Shown piece by piece: positions 8,638 to 17,104 of a DNA stretch of 59,001 bases (position 1 is the first letter of the stretch; each line of letters opens with the position of its first letter). Origin of the DNA: JANXQE01 sp035651635. GTDB lineage: Bacteria; Verrucomicrobiota; Verrucomicrobiia; Limisphaerales; UBA8199. The stretch lies in contig DASRFK010000037.1 of NCBI GenBank assembly GCA_035651635.1, forward strand, positions 1 to 59,001, written 5' to 3'. A program made the position numbers and the translations under genes. The notes beneath the pieces are model-generated. The model worked only from the letters and a program-made list of their open reading frames with translations, searched no databases and was not told the origin of the DNA.

Positions 8638-9213
8638 TTATTTTTTAGGCGCGCTGGGATCTGGCTCAAGTGAAACCGAACGATCGGGGGTTGGTGGCCC
8701 AGTCAATCGCACAATCATGTGGTAAACTTTGTTGGCCTCGATCGTGAAAGTGATCCCCAGCGAGTCGTAGCGCATGGATTCCGTGCCACCGCGCATCTTT
8801 TCGCTCGAAGTGGGTGCGCCATAAGCCTTCACGATCTCCTCACGAGTGGAGGTCAAACCAATCCCCTCCTGGGTGCGACCGGTAAACGCTTTTACCAACG
8901 GCCCATTGATGCCGGTAACATCGCCGCACATGACCACTTGAACAATGCCTTCGGCATTGGGCATGACCGCAAAGCCAAGGTGCGTGTACTCCAGTGCATT
9001 GGCAGTGCGGCGCTCTGGTTCGCCCAGGCGAGCAAGAACCTGTTGGACGGTCATGCCGGCACGAACCGGGCCAACTGCAACATTTGGCTCGATTTGCATT
9101 GGGATATTTGCTGCGCCGCCGGAATGTTCACTACGGTCCGAACAGCCGACCCAGGAAAGCAGGCCTGCCAGGGTGACTGCCATTAATAATGGAATCTCGT
9201 GGACAAGCTTCAT
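8638..9213 (-). CDS. Lipoprotein with SmpA/BamE-like repeats
   Basis: 191 residues. The signal peptide ends in the lipobox LSWVGC, so Cys24 should be lipidated and the protein anchored on the periplasmic face of a membrane. The mature part has a motif like that of small BamE/SmpA-type folds (GPVRAGMTVQQVLARLGEPE) and a second, looser copy (GIGLTSTREEIVKAYGAPT), so two such units are likely. The exact function is not known. It lies between purQ and mpa on the same strand but is separated from both by 200-260 bases, so common transcription is uncertain. Confidence 0.75.
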   Translation of the reverse strand: MKLVHEIPLLMAVTLAGLLSWVGCSDRSEHSGGAANIPMQIEPNVAVGPVRAGMTVQQVLARLGEPERRTANALEYTHLGFAVMPNAEGIVQVVMCGDVTGINGPLVKAFTGRTQEGIGLTSTREEIVKAYGAPTSSEKMRGGTESMRYDSLGITFTIEANKVYHMIVRLTGPPTPDRSVSLEPDPSAPKK

Positions 9214-9260
9214 AGAGTTAGAATACCTAAAAACTGTGATACTTCAAGATTAGTTGGAGG

Positions 9261-9362
9261 ACGCGAAGCGGCGTGTGGGGTTCGAAGTCCCGCCTTTAGG
9301 CGGCCGGGCGCCAGAACCGCCTAAAGGCGGGACTCCAAACCGAATTCTAAAACACGCTCTAA
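9261..9362. repeat. Palindromic dispersed repeat, copy A
   Basis: The core is a long hairpin: GTCCCGCCTTTAGGCGG, a 13-base loop, then CCGCCTAAAGGCGGGAC. It is followed by CCAAACCGAATTC and AACACGCTCTAA. A near-identical copy lies at 48181-48312. This copy seems to lack the left terminal repeat of the other one. Confidence 0.85.
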
Positions 9363-9422
9363 CCGATTGGAAATCGGCGCCTGGAAGCAGTCCGGGTTTT
9401 TGCAACCGGTTGCGGTTAACAA

Positions 9423-10163
9423 CTAAGCCGCTGGTTGAAGCTCCGGAGAGCGAATGGAAGTTGAACGATGTGCCTGCTGGAGGGCATGGATCAGGCTTTC
9501 AAAAACTAAACGCCCATCGGCGCAGCCCAGAATGGATTCGCTGGCGCGTTCCGGATGGGGCATTAGCCCGGCCACGTTGCGCGCTTCGTTACAAATACCG
9601 GCGATGTTATCCAGCGACCCATTGGGATTCGCTGTTTCGGTCGGCCGGCCCTGCGCATCGACGTAGCGCCAGAGGATCTGGTCATTGGCCTGAAGCCGCG
9701 CCAGCGTCTGGTCATCAGCGAAGTAACATCCCTCGCCATGGGCGATGGGCACGCGCATGAGGGTTCCGTCGGGAATTTGACAGGTGAAAGGCGATTCCGT
9801 CGTGACGCTTTGAAGAAAAATGTGCTCGCAGCGGAATTGGAGAGAGCGATTGCGAATCAACGCGCCCGGAAGCAGCCCTGATTCGCACAGGATTTGAAAG
9901 CCATTACAGATGCCCAGAACACGTCCGCCGTTAGCCGCGAAAACCTGCAGCGCCTCCATCACCGGACTGAAGCGCGCAATGGCGCCCGTACGCAGGTAAT
10001 CCCCATAACTGAAGCCGCCCGGGATTATGACCGCGTCAGCATCACCCACAGAATTCTCCTTGTGCCAGAGCAGCCGCGCTGAATGGCCCAGGACGTTCCG
10101 CAAAACATGAACGACGTCCTGGTCACAATTCGAGCCCGGAAACTGGAGAACCGCGAAATTCAT
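9423..10163 (-). CDS. purQ: Phosphoribosylformylglycinamidine synthase, glutaminase subunit
   Basis: 246 residues. PurQ releases ammonia from glutamine for the fourth step of purine synthesis, working with PurL and PurS. It is a class I glutamine amidotransferase: nucleophile Cys86 in VLGICNGFQ, and the His203/Glu205 pair in GLMPHPERASE. The N-terminus AVLQFPGSNCDQD and IIPGGFSYGDYLR are diagnostic. purS lies 24 bases upstream on the same strand; purL is not in the window. Confidence 0.95.
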   Translation of the reverse strand: MNFAVLQFPGSNCDQDVVHVLRNVLGHSARLLWHKENSVGDADAVIIPGGFSYGDYLRTGAIARFSPVMEALQVFAANGGRVLGICNGFQILCESGLLPGALIRNRSLQFRCEHIFLQSVTTESPFTCQIPDGTLMRVPIAHGEGCYFADDQTLARLQANDQILWRYVDAQGRPTETANPNGSLDNIAGICNEARNVAGLMPHPERASESILGCADGRLVFESLIHALQQAHRSTSIRSPELQPAA

Positions 10164-10187
10164 AGTGTAAAACAGACTAAGCGTTTT

Positions 10188-10427
10188 CTATTCGATTTCA
10201 AACCGGTAATCTTCGATGACCGGGTTGCTGAGGAATTTATGGCAGGCTTCGTCGATTTGTTTGCGTGCGGCCAGGGTGTCGCTGCCCGTCAATTCGATTT
10301 CGAGGTATTTGCCTACGTGTACGGCGCCCACGCCCTCGTAACCCATATGGGCTAAGGCGTTTTGCACGGTCTTACCCTGAGGATCCAGCACCGCCTTTTT
10401 GGGCGTAATGACGATCTTTGCTTTCAT
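10188..10427 (-). CDS. purS: Phosphoribosylformylglycinamidine synthase subunit PurS
   Basis: 79 residues, the normal PurS length. PurS bridges PurQ and PurL and helps move ammonia between them. Recognised from MKAKIVITPKKAVLDPQGKT, the central GYEGVGAVHVGKYLEIEL and the C-terminal NPVIEDYRFEIE. The reading frame is open further upstream, but the family start and the MKAKI beginning point to ATG 10427. Transcribed with purQ. Confidence 0.93.
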   Translation of the reverse strand: MKAKIVITPKKAVLDPQGKTVQNALAHMGYEGVGAVHVGKYLEIELTGSDTLAARKQIDEACHKFLSNPVIEDYRFEIE

Positions 10428-10602
10428 AAAACCAAGAGAACTGCCGTGAAGTAACTTCGCGCGGGGTATGTTGTTGGAATGGCCTGACCCTCGCAATCGA
10501 AATCTTAGAACAGCCGGCGGCCGGCTCGGGCTTGAAAATAGCGGACGAGGATGAGGAGAAAGGGAAAGACAGATGAGGTACACACACATAGGGGGCATTT
10601 TA

Positions 10603-10694
10603 CCCGTCAACCCGTCAGGACCACGGTAAACACGGGTGATTTTGAACGGTCAACCCGTCAGAATACCCGTCAGGAGGCGTCCGGCAACCCGTCA
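10603..10694. repeat. Cluster of five CCCGTCA direct repeats
   Basis: CCCGTCA occurs at 10603, 10611, 10654, 10666 and 10688, four of them as AACCCGTCAG or ACCCGTCAG. Five copies of a 7-mer in 92 bases is far above chance. Spacing is uneven (8, 43, 12, 22), so this is not a simple tandem array. It could be a regulator-binding cluster or a decayed repeat element. Confidence 0.6.
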
Positions 10695-10760
10695 GGTGGA
10701 AGGTCGAGTGCGGTCTGGGGAGTTCGGCCTTCGCCAAGGGGGGGCGGAAGGAACCATGTT

Positions 10761-10777
10761 ATGGGTTGACCCCTTTT
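10761..10777 (+). repeat. Left arm of an inverted repeat around the NHL segment
   Basis: ATGGGTTGACCCCTTTT. The reverse complement of 13556-13571 is the same apart from one missing T. The two arms enclose about 2.8 kb. Confidence 0.55.
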
Positions 10778-10913
10778 GTTTTGGGAACAGTGATCAGGTT
10801 AGCTTACCTGCGCAGCCTGCAGTACCCTCGATAAGAAGAAAGCAATTTCCTATCAATTTATCTATATTTCTCTTGACAATTCACCCCCGGAAGCGCCTCA
10901 TTGAGACGCTGTT

Positions 10914-13256
10914 ATGGAAGCGAAGACACTGCTGCCGGTCGTCTACTTTGGTTTCATCCTTCTGGTTTTCAGCGAATTTCGCGCAGGCTGCCAACCACTT
11001 TTTTTTACGACCCTTGCTGGAAACGCAGGTTATGGGAGCAGTGATGGTGGTGCCGGCAAATATGCACAATTCCACGGACCAACGTCGGTCGCTGTTGGCC
11101 AGGACGGAGCCATTTACGTCGCGGATTCCTTTAATGACACCATCCGGAAAATCTCAAAGACGGGGGTGGTGAACACGATAGCTGGTTTGGCGGCCACTTC
11201 CGGTGGGGTAGACGGCCCCGTTTCAAACGCTACCTTTAATCTTCCCATGGGGGTCGCTGCGGATGCCTCTGGAAACGTTTTTGTTGCGGACTTTGGCAAT
11301 TCAACAATCCGAATGATTTCGCCAGTAGGAAGAGTGATTACAATTGCGGGCCTAAGCGGAGTGCCTGGCAGCACAGATGGCACGAACGACAGTGCCCGGT
11401 TTAACGGACCCGCAAGCTTGGCGGTTGATAAGGCAGGGAATCTCTATGTGGCAGATTATTGGAACAACTTGATTCGATCGATAGTAAGGGTCGACACCAA
11501 CTGGGTCGTGACGACGCTGGCTGGTTCGATCGGCAATTACGGGAGTGATGACGGGACGAATAGCAACGGTCACTTTTATTGGCCTCACGGCATTGCAGCG
11601 GACAACGGGAGCAATCTCTTTGTAGCCGACACTTTCAACAGCATGGTGAGAAAGATCAGTCCCATCGGGACAAACTGGGTAGTGACAACGCTTGCCGGCT
11701 CGGCAAGAAGTGTTGGAAGAAACGACGGCACCAACGGTTCAGCTCGTTTCTTTTTTCCCCGAGGGGTTGCAGTGGACTCCTTAGGGAATGTTTTTGTAGC
11801 AGATTCCGATAACTCTGTGATTCGAAAGGTTTCAGCCGTTGGTACCGATTGGGTAGTCAGCACCGTGGCAGGAAACTACTCCAACGGTGATCACGACGGA
11901 ACGAATAGCAATGCACAGTTCAACGAACCTTCAGGTGTTGGGCTCGACTCCGCGGGGAACGTTCTTGTGGCAGATTCGGACAATAACGCGATCCGGCTCA
12001 TCGCACCGTGCGGGACAAACTGGGTGGTAAGCACGGTAGCTGGTTTAGCGCCGAGTGGAGTTGGTCCCGATGGGACAAACATCGATGCGAGGTTTTCTCG
12101 CCCTGCTGGGGTTGCCGTAGACAGGCTTGGTAATACGTACGTTGCAGATACTTTCAATTGCACAATTCGCCGAATTGATGCGGCTGGAGTGGTCACTACC
12201 CTGGCCGGACGATCGGGAGCATACGCTTACGCTGATGGTACTAATGGGGACGCTCGGTTCAATTATCCTTGGGGTATCGCCCTGGATGATGCAGGCGCTC
12301 TTTACGTGGCCGATACCGATGACAGCACAATTCGGAAAGTTGCGCCGGTCGGAACCAATTGGGTGGTGACAACACTGGCAGGCCTCCCTTATTCCGTGGG
12401 TGGCAATGATGGTAGTAACGGCTATGCTCGTTTTTCCGCTCCTTTGGCTCTTGCGGTCAACGCTTCCGGTGAGGTGTTTGTGGCTGATTTGGGCAATGAC
12501 ACAATTCGGAAAATGACGCCTTCAGGCACAAATTGGATGGTGAGCACTGTAGCTGGATTAGCTGGAAGCAGCGGAAGTGCTGATGGGACTAATGGCAACG
12601 CTCGGTTCTCCAGTCCCTCGGGTATCACCATTGGTGGGGCGGGTGAATTGTATGTAGCCGATACTGTAAATGCCATCATTCGACGAATAACCCCCGACGG
12701 GACCAACTGGATAGTAAGCACGATTGCCGGCCTGCCGGGAAACACAGGGAATTTGGATGGAACAAACAGCGATGCTCGGTTCTATATTCCTGACGGCATT
12801 GTGCTGGGAAGTTCAGGCGAACTCAACGTTTGCGACTCTGGCAACAACACGATACGCAAAATCACGTTATTTGGGACAAACTGGGTGGTGAGCACTGTTG
12901 GCGGATTGCCCGGGATCTCTGGTAACATTGACGGAGCGGGAACCGCTGCGAGATTCAACAACCCTTTCGGTCTCGCCATTAACGCTGCGGGTCAGCTTTG
13001 TATTGCCGACATGCTTAACGGAACGATTCGTCAGGGTTGGACAGCTCCCCCTTTATCGGGGACCCCGTTCAGTAACCAATTCATCGTCGAATGGCCTATG
13101 GCGGCAACAGGGTATGTCTTGGAAGAGAGTGCTGCGGTTTCCTCGCCGGCAAATTGGAAACCCTTGACCAATGACATCGCAATCGATCGTAACAGCTTCG
13201 TTTTGACCAACAAAATGGACGTCGAAGCGGCCTTCTATCGGTTGCACCGAAATTGA
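10914..13256 (+). CDS. Secreted NHL-repeat beta-propeller protein
   Basis: 780 residues with an N-terminal hydrophobic segment (signal peptide or anchor). Then about eleven or twelve NHL repeats follow, each like GIAVDxxGNVYVADTxNxTIRKI, many separated by the linker GTNWVVTTLAG. NHL repeats build beta-propellers used for binding proteins or sugars; two propellers are possible here. The last 65 residues (QFIVEWPMAATGYVLEES ... AFYRLHRN) form the small C-terminal domain often seen on exported proteins of Verrucomicrobia. The base composition is less GC-rich than the neighbours and the repeats are similar at DNA level, which suggests recent internal duplication or transfer. Substrate unknown. 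Confidence 0.85.
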   Translation: MEAKTLLPVVYFGFILLVFSEFRAGCQPLFFTTLAGNAGYGSSDGGAGKYAQFHGPTSVAVGQDGAIYVADSFNDTIRKISKTGVVNTIAGLAATSGGVDGPVSNATFNLPMGVAADASGNVFVADFGNSTIRMISPVGRVITIAGLSGVPGSTDGTNDSARFNGPASLAVDKAGNLYVADYWNNLIRSIVRVDTNWVVTTLAGSIGNYGSDDGTNSNGHFYWPHGIAADNGSNLFVADTFNSMVRKISPIGTNWVVTTLAGSARSVGRNDGTNGSARFFFPRGVAVDSLGNVFVADSDNSVIRKVSAVGTDWVVSTVAGNYSNGDHDGTNSNAQFNEPSGVGLDSAGNVLVADSDNNAIRLIAPCGTNWVVSTVAGLAPSGVGPDGTNIDARFSRPAGVAVDRLGNTYVADTFNCTIRRIDAAGVVTTLAGRSGAYAYADGTNGDARFNYPWGIALDDAGALYVADTDDSTIRKVAPVGTNWVVTTLAGLPYSVGGNDGSNGYARFSAPLALAVNASGEVFVADLGNDTIRKMTPSGTNWMVSTVAGLAGSSGSADGTNGNARFSSPSGITIGGAGELYVADTVNAIIRRITPDGTNWIVSTIAGLPGNTGNLDGTNSDARFYIPDGIVLGSSGELNVCDSGNNTIRKITLFGTNWVVSTVGGLPGISGNIDGAGTAARFNNPFGLAINAAGQLCIADMLNGTIRQGWTAPPLSGTPFSNQFIVEWPMAATGYVLEESAAVSSPANWKPLTNDIAIDRNSFVLTNKMDVEAAFYRLHRN

Positions 13257-13284
13257 TGCTCCCCGAGTTTATGGCTCGAGGCTG

Positions 13285-13516
13285 TCAGTCTGGCTGGATG
13301 TTTTCTTGCTGCCACTCCAGGCAAGCAGAGCGGGAGGCGGGCGATGAACCTCACCCTGCCCTCCTTGTCGACTACCTCCCATTGCTGCGCGGTCTTGTTG
13401 AATTCGATTTGGCTGGCCCGGGGTGATTTCCAGGTGGCCAAATTCATGTAACGGATGGCGTCAGTCCAAAGACAATGGTCTGTGCCGTCTGGGATGAAGG
13501 TGATTTGGGTGTTCAT
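13285..13516 (-). pseudogene. Small unknown gene with a probable one-base frameshift
   Basis: The frame from ATG 13516 reads MNTQITFIPDGTDHCLWTDA and continues to KEGRVRFIAR. After that it runs into unlikely sequence (LPLCLPGVAARKHPARL) and overlaps the end of the NHL gene. Removing one C from the run near 13338-13345 would give ARSRSACLEWQQENIQPD and a stop at 13287-13285, a far more natural ending. I recall similar short proteins of unknown function in this phylum. It is either a real frameshift or a sequencing error. Confidence 0.55.
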
Positions 13517-13555
13517 GATGCTTTAACGGGGTTGATGGTCGCTCCTGCAAGGTTG

Positions 13556-13571
13556 AAAAGGGGTCACCCAT
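13556..13571 (-). repeat. Right arm of an inverted repeat around the NHL segment
   Basis: AAAAGGGGTCACCCAT, the inverted partner of 10761-10777 with one base less. Confidence 0.55.
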
Positions 13572-13663
13572 TAAGGCGGATGTCAAACAGGTAAAAAAGT
13601 TTACGTTCCCAATTTTTTTCTCTTTGGGCTGACGCCTACCGCCGAGCTGCGCTGTACAGGCTG

Positions 13664-14125
13664 CTACTCGAACCTGTGATTTCGTCTTTTGATTCCGGAC
13701 CGTTCCCTCGGTGAGCCAGTGCTCGGGGAGGCGATCCGTTCAGTCACCCATCTGGTTCTAGCGCCCGATCGGAAAACTCTCTTTATTAACGCCCAGGCCA
13801 AATACTTATTGCCGCATTTGGAGTTGTTGGCCCCTTTCTTTTTGTCGTTGGAGGTGCGCTTGGCCTCTACCGTGCGGCAATAGCTGGTGAAGTTTCCGGT
13901 TTCTAGAGTGCTCAAGGCACCGCTCAAAAGTCGAAACGCCTCCTCACAGGGCAAGTACTGCGCGACCAACATAGCGATGCACCTCCACTCGTCGGCCTCT
14001 CCATTGCTAAGGACAAAGCGAAGCCTATCCGCAAAATCGGGTTGGTTAAACAACCATCGGCAAGCGACGCAAAAGTCCAACCGGTCCTCATCGCTCCAGG
14101 TCGGCCAATCCCGCTTTAGCTCCAT
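13664..14125 (-). CDS. Hypothetical protein, helical N-terminal half
   Basis: 153 residues from ATG 14125. The first half (MELKRDWPTWSDEDRLDFCVACRW ... CEEAFRLLSGALSTLETGNF) looks like a compact helical domain with many Trp and Cys residues. The second half is basic and low in order (KRTSNDKKKGANNSK, then SPRERSGIKRRNHRFE) and may be read-through of non-coding sequence. I do not recognise the family. It lies in an AT-richer accessory stretch next to the NHL segment. Confidence 0.45.
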   Translation of the reverse strand: MELKRDWPTWSDEDRLDFCVACRWLFNQPDFADRLRFVLSNGEADEWRCIAMLVAQYLPCEEAFRLLSGALSTLETGNFTSYCRTVEAKRTSNDKKKGANNSKCGNKYLAWALIKRVFRSGARTRWVTERIASPSTGSPRERSGIKRRNHRFE

Positions 14126-14615
14126 CGCGGAAATTTATGCTGAAGCGTCCATAAATTTCGAAAGAGGCCAATATCCGTTCGTGCCATCCAGAGAGTGGTA
14201 GTACCGGCAGAACCGCCTTTCAAACGCCATTGTCACTCGCAGCCCGTTCATTACCACTGCGGCGGGATAATCATTTCCAAAATTCCGCACGAGCACTTCG
14301 GCATTCATGTCATACGATTGTTTAACGGGCCGTCCGACAAGGGAAGTTCCACTTCAGGTCGCATTTTTGCCCTCTCGGCACAACGAGCGGAAAGGTTCCT
14401 GATTTAATTTAACCGCCGTCATGAGGCGGGCCGTTGGCCCGCCCAGAGACACGCCTGCCAATCTTCCCGGGCCTGCGGCCCAGGCTGGTATGAATACCGC
14501 CTTTGGCGCTGGGACAGGAAATCCGGGCCCTGTCGCCTCGGCCTGGTGTGGTCGACGCCGTTGGCGCCGGATGGCTCTTGCGTCGCATCCGGCAAAAAGG
14601 TTCCATACTCGGAAC
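14126..14615. other. Intergenic region before hisF with hairpin elements
   Basis: 490 bases. The left half shows nothing I can support. From 14425 there is a perfect hairpin GGCGGGCC-GTT-GGCCCGCC (14425-14443), followed by further short GC-rich palindromes (GGGCCTGCGGCCC near 14469, GCGCC/GGCGC pairs near 14560). This looks like a repeat-type extragenic element reaching almost to the hisF start. The hisF frame is open through this part, but the family start is at 14616. Confidence 0.55.
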
Positions 14616-15392
14616 ATGATCGCCAAACGCGTCATACCTTGCCTGGATGTTCATGCGGGCCAGGTCACCCGCGGCGTCCAATTCGGCAAAGCCGAAGCGG
14701 GCGAACTGCGCAATGTCGGCGACCCCGTCGAGTTGGCTCTGCGCTACAACGACCAGGGAGCGGATGAAATGGTCTTTTTCGATATTACCGCCAGCGCGCA
14801 TGGGCGGGCCGCCATGGTTAATGTCATCGAGCGCGCCGCGGACCAGTGCTTTATGCCGTTGACGGTGGGCGGAGGACTGCGCGCCGTCGAGGACATGTAC
14901 ACGATGCTCCGCGCCGGCGCTGACAAGATCAGCATCAATTCATCGGCTTTGGCCGACCCAAACCTGATTCGGGCCGGTGCCGAGAAGTTCGGCAGCCAAT
15001 GCATTGTGGTGTCTATTGATGCTAAAAAAGTCGCGCCGGACAGGTGGGAAGTGTTTTCACACGGCGGACGCAAGCCGACCGGGCTGGAGGCGGTAGGCTG
15101 GGCGCAACGGGCGGTATCCTTAGGGGCTGGAGAAATTGTGCTTAATAGTATCGACGCCGATGGGACAAAAGCCGGCTTCGACTTGGTGATTACGCGCCGG
15201 ATCAGCGAGGCCGTAGGGGTGCCGGTCGTCGCCAGTGGAGGCGCCGGCAAACTCGAACACCTGGCTGAGGTGCTGGAGGAAGGCAAAGCCGACGCGGTGC
15301 TGGCGGCGAGCATCTTCCATTTTGGCGAGTACACCGTGGCGCAGGTGAAGCAGTTCCTGGCGGCCAAAGGCATTTCAGTGCGTTTGAGCTGA
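14616..15392 (+). CDS. hisF: Imidazole glycerol phosphate synthase subunit HisF
   Basis: 258 residues. HisF is the cyclase half of the enzyme that uses ammonia from HisH to close the imidazole ring in histidine synthesis, also yielding AICAR for purines. A TIM barrel with the first catalytic Asp in RVIPCLDV and the second in SIDADGTKAGFD. Also seen are TVGGGLR, DKISINSSA and the phosphate loop VVASGGAGK. The family start MIAKRVIPCLD sets ATG 14616. hisH is not in the window, and hisI lies 1.3 kb downstream. Confidence 0.96.
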   Translation: MIAKRVIPCLDVHAGQVTRGVQFGKAEAGELRNVGDPVELALRYNDQGADEMVFFDITASAHGRAAMVNVIERAADQCFMPLTVGGGLRAVEDMYTMLRAGADKISINSSALADPNLIRAGAEKFGSQCIVVSIDAKKVAPDRWEVFSHGGRKPTGLEAVGWAQRAVSLGAGEIVLNSIDADGTKAGFDLVITRRISEAVGVPVVASGGAGKLEHLAEVLEEGKADAVLAASIFHFGEYTVAQVKQFLAAKGISVRLS

Positions 15393-15405
15393 GCTGCTGC
15401 GCGGG

Positions 15406-16647
15406 ATGAAAACGGGGCAAAAGGAGGTCCTCGCCACTGCGATTTTCTGCACGACTTACCTGCTGATCAGCGGGCGTCAGCTGAAGGTGCTGCCGTTGAA
15501 CCGTCCCGCCGCCGCTCTGCTCGGCACCGTGCTGATGGTGGCTTGCGGTGTGCTCACCCCTGAACAGGCTTATCACGCGGTGGATTATGACACCTTGGTT
15601 CTCCTGTTGGGGATGATGATCATTTCGGCGTACCTCTGCCTGGCCGGATTCTTCGACTGGGCTGCGGATTGGATTCTCCGCCGGGCTCGAAGCGCTAAAT
15701 CGCTGCTGGGCTATCTCATTTTTACTTCGGGCGTGCTCTCGGCGCTGCTGGTTAACGACATCGTTTGTCTGATGCTTACTCCACTGGTGGTCGCGGTGAT
15801 GGTCCGCGGCAAACTGCCGTTGCCGCCTTACCTCCTGGCTCTGGCGATGAGCGCCAATCTCGGGAGCGTTGCCACTCTGGTCGGCAACCCCCAAAACATG
15901 ATTATCGGGCACCTTTCCCAAATCCCCTTTCTCCGGTTTTCAGCCGCGCTGGTGCCGGTAGCATTGGTGGGTTTATGTATTCAGTACGCGGTCCTGTGGT
16001 TTGGGTTCCGAAAGATTTTGGCTCAAACAGTCATTCACCGGCCGGAAGCCTCGCCCCACAAAGTGGACGTGCCTTTGTTGGTTCTGGCATTTACCGTAAT
16101 CGGTGGCGTGTTTGTCGGATTCGTCGCCGGGCTGAATCTTTCGTGGACAGCGATGGCCGGGGCGGCGCTGCTCATGGTTCTGGCGCGGCGCGATACCCAT
16201 CCGGTATTGAAATTGGTCGATTGGCATCTGCTGGTGTTCTTTGCCGCCTTATTCGTGGTCGTGGAAGGTCTGGGCGGAACTGGTTTGCCGGACCAGATTT
16301 ACTACCAAGTGCGTGGGCTTTTCGGCGCTTCAGCCAGAACACAGGCGTGGAACCTGGCCTGGTTTTCGGAAATTGGTTCAAACGTGTTCTCCAATGTGCC
16401 TTTCGTGCTCATCGCGGGGAAATGGATCGGCAATTTCGCCAATCCCGAGCTGATGTGGAAAATCATGGCCCTGGCAACCACCTTCGCAGGCAATCTGACG
16501 ATCGTCGGTTCAGTCGCTAATATTATCGTGGTGGAGTCCGCCCGGGCGCACACCGAGATCGGTTTTTGGGATTACGCCAAATACGGCATACCGGTAACCA
16601 TCCTGACCAGCATCGCCGGTCTGCTCCTCCTGCTCGTACTGAGTTAA
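15406..16647 (+). CDS. ArsB/NhaD-type anion or sodium/proton permease
   Basis: 413 residues with about ten to eleven membrane helices. Recognised as ion transporter superfamily from LLGMMIISAYL, the re-entrant motif VNDIVCLMLTPLV, and LGSVATLVGNPQNMIIG; a second half-repeat carries SNVFSNVPFVLI and FAGNLTIVGSVANIIV. These paired hairpins bind the substrate in this fold. The substrate (arsenite, dicarboxylate, Na+/H+) cannot be told from sequence. It starts 13 bases after hisF, so it is probably cotranscribed. Confidence 0.82.
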   Translation: MKTGQKEVLATAIFCTTYLLISGRQLKVLPLNRPAAALLGTVLMVACGVLTPEQAYHAVDYDTLVLLLGMMIISAYLCLAGFFDWAADWILRRARSAKSLLGYLIFTSGVLSALLVNDIVCLMLTPLVVAVMVRGKLPLPPYLLALAMSANLGSVATLVGNPQNMIIGHLSQIPFLRFSAALVPVALVGLCIQYAVLWFGFRKILAQTVIHRPEASPHKVDVPLLVLAFTVIGGVFVGFVAGLNLSWTAMAGAALLMVLARRDTHPVLKLVDWHLLVFFAALFVVVEGLGGTGLPDQIYYQVRGLFGASARTQAWNLAWFSEIGSNVFSNVPFVLIAGKWIGNFANPELMWKIMALATTFAGNLTIVGSVANIIVVESARAHTEIGFWDYAKYGIPVTILTSIAGLLLLLVLS

Positions 16648-16708
16648 GGACATTTTTCTAGTCGCTTCCTGGTGATCTGCTAAATTGCCCGGGAGATGCG
16701 CACAGTTT

Positions 16709-17104
16709 ATGAGTTTTTTTGACCAGTTGAAATTTGACGCCAATGGTTTGATTCCGGCCATCATCCAGGAACACAAAACCGGCCGCGTCCTGATGATGGC
16801 CTGGATGAACCGCGCCTCGCTGGAAAAAACCCTGGAGACCGGCAAAACTCATTTCTGGAGCCGTTCCCGTCAGAAGTTCTGGATGAAAGGCGAAACCAGC
16901 GGCCACACGCAAGGAGTCAAGGACGTTGCCTTCGATTGCGACGGCGACACGCTTTTGATCCAGGTCGAGCAGATCGGGGCGGCCTGTCACGAAGGTTATC
17001 AATCCTGCTTTTTCCGCTCGGTGCAAGCGGAGGGGCGGGACGGCGGGTTCAAGATCACCGAGGAACAGCTCGAAAGTCCCGAGCAGATTTACGGCCGGAA
17101 GTAA
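16709..17104 (+). CDS. hisI: Phosphoribosyl-AMP cyclohydrolase
   Basis: 131 residues, the stand-alone cyclohydrolase without the HisE part. It opens the purine ring of PR-AMP in the third step of histidine synthesis. Zn/Mg-binding motifs are visible: FDCDGDTLLIQVEQ, GAACHEGYQSCFFR, and the N-terminal VLMMAWMNRASLEKT and THFWSRSR. Start ATG 16709 matches the family; a TTG at 16685 is possible but lengthens it beyond the usual. Its stop overlaps the next gene start (TAATG). Confidence 0.95.
   Translation: MSFFDQLKFDANGLIPAIIQEHKTGRVLMMAWMNRASLEKTLETGKTHFWSRSRQKFWMKGETSGHTQGVKDVAFDCDGDTLLIQVEQIGAACHEGYQSCFFRSVQAEGRDGGFKITEEQLESPEQIYGRK

Larger units (their letters stand above)
10428..10913. other. 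Intergenic region between purS and the NHL-repeat gene
   Basis: 486 bases between two diverging genes. It holds the CCCGTCA repeat cluster (10603-10694), a GGGTTGACCCC element (10761-10777) that recurs inverted at 13556, and an AT-rich stretch with TTGACA at 10873-10878 before the NHL gene. No convincing -10 box stands at the right distance. No coding region is supported. Confidence 0.6.

Noticed and set aside
9276..9300. Possible tRNA T-arm (GGTTCGAAGTCCC)
   Set aside because: It is part of the long hairpin repeat also found at 48228; there is no anticodon arm or acceptor stem.
10603..10694. CRISPR array
   Set aside because: The repeat is only 7-10 bases and spacing is irregular, so it does not have the repeat-spacer form.
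10873..10901. Sigma-70 promoter before the NHL gene
   Set aside because: TTGACA is present, but the sequence at the -10 distance (CCTCAT) is a poor match, so it is not called.
13660..13740. tRNA-like sequence with GGTTCGAGT on the minus strand
   Set aside because: The flanking bases do not form a T stem or acceptor stem, so no cloverleaf can be drawn.
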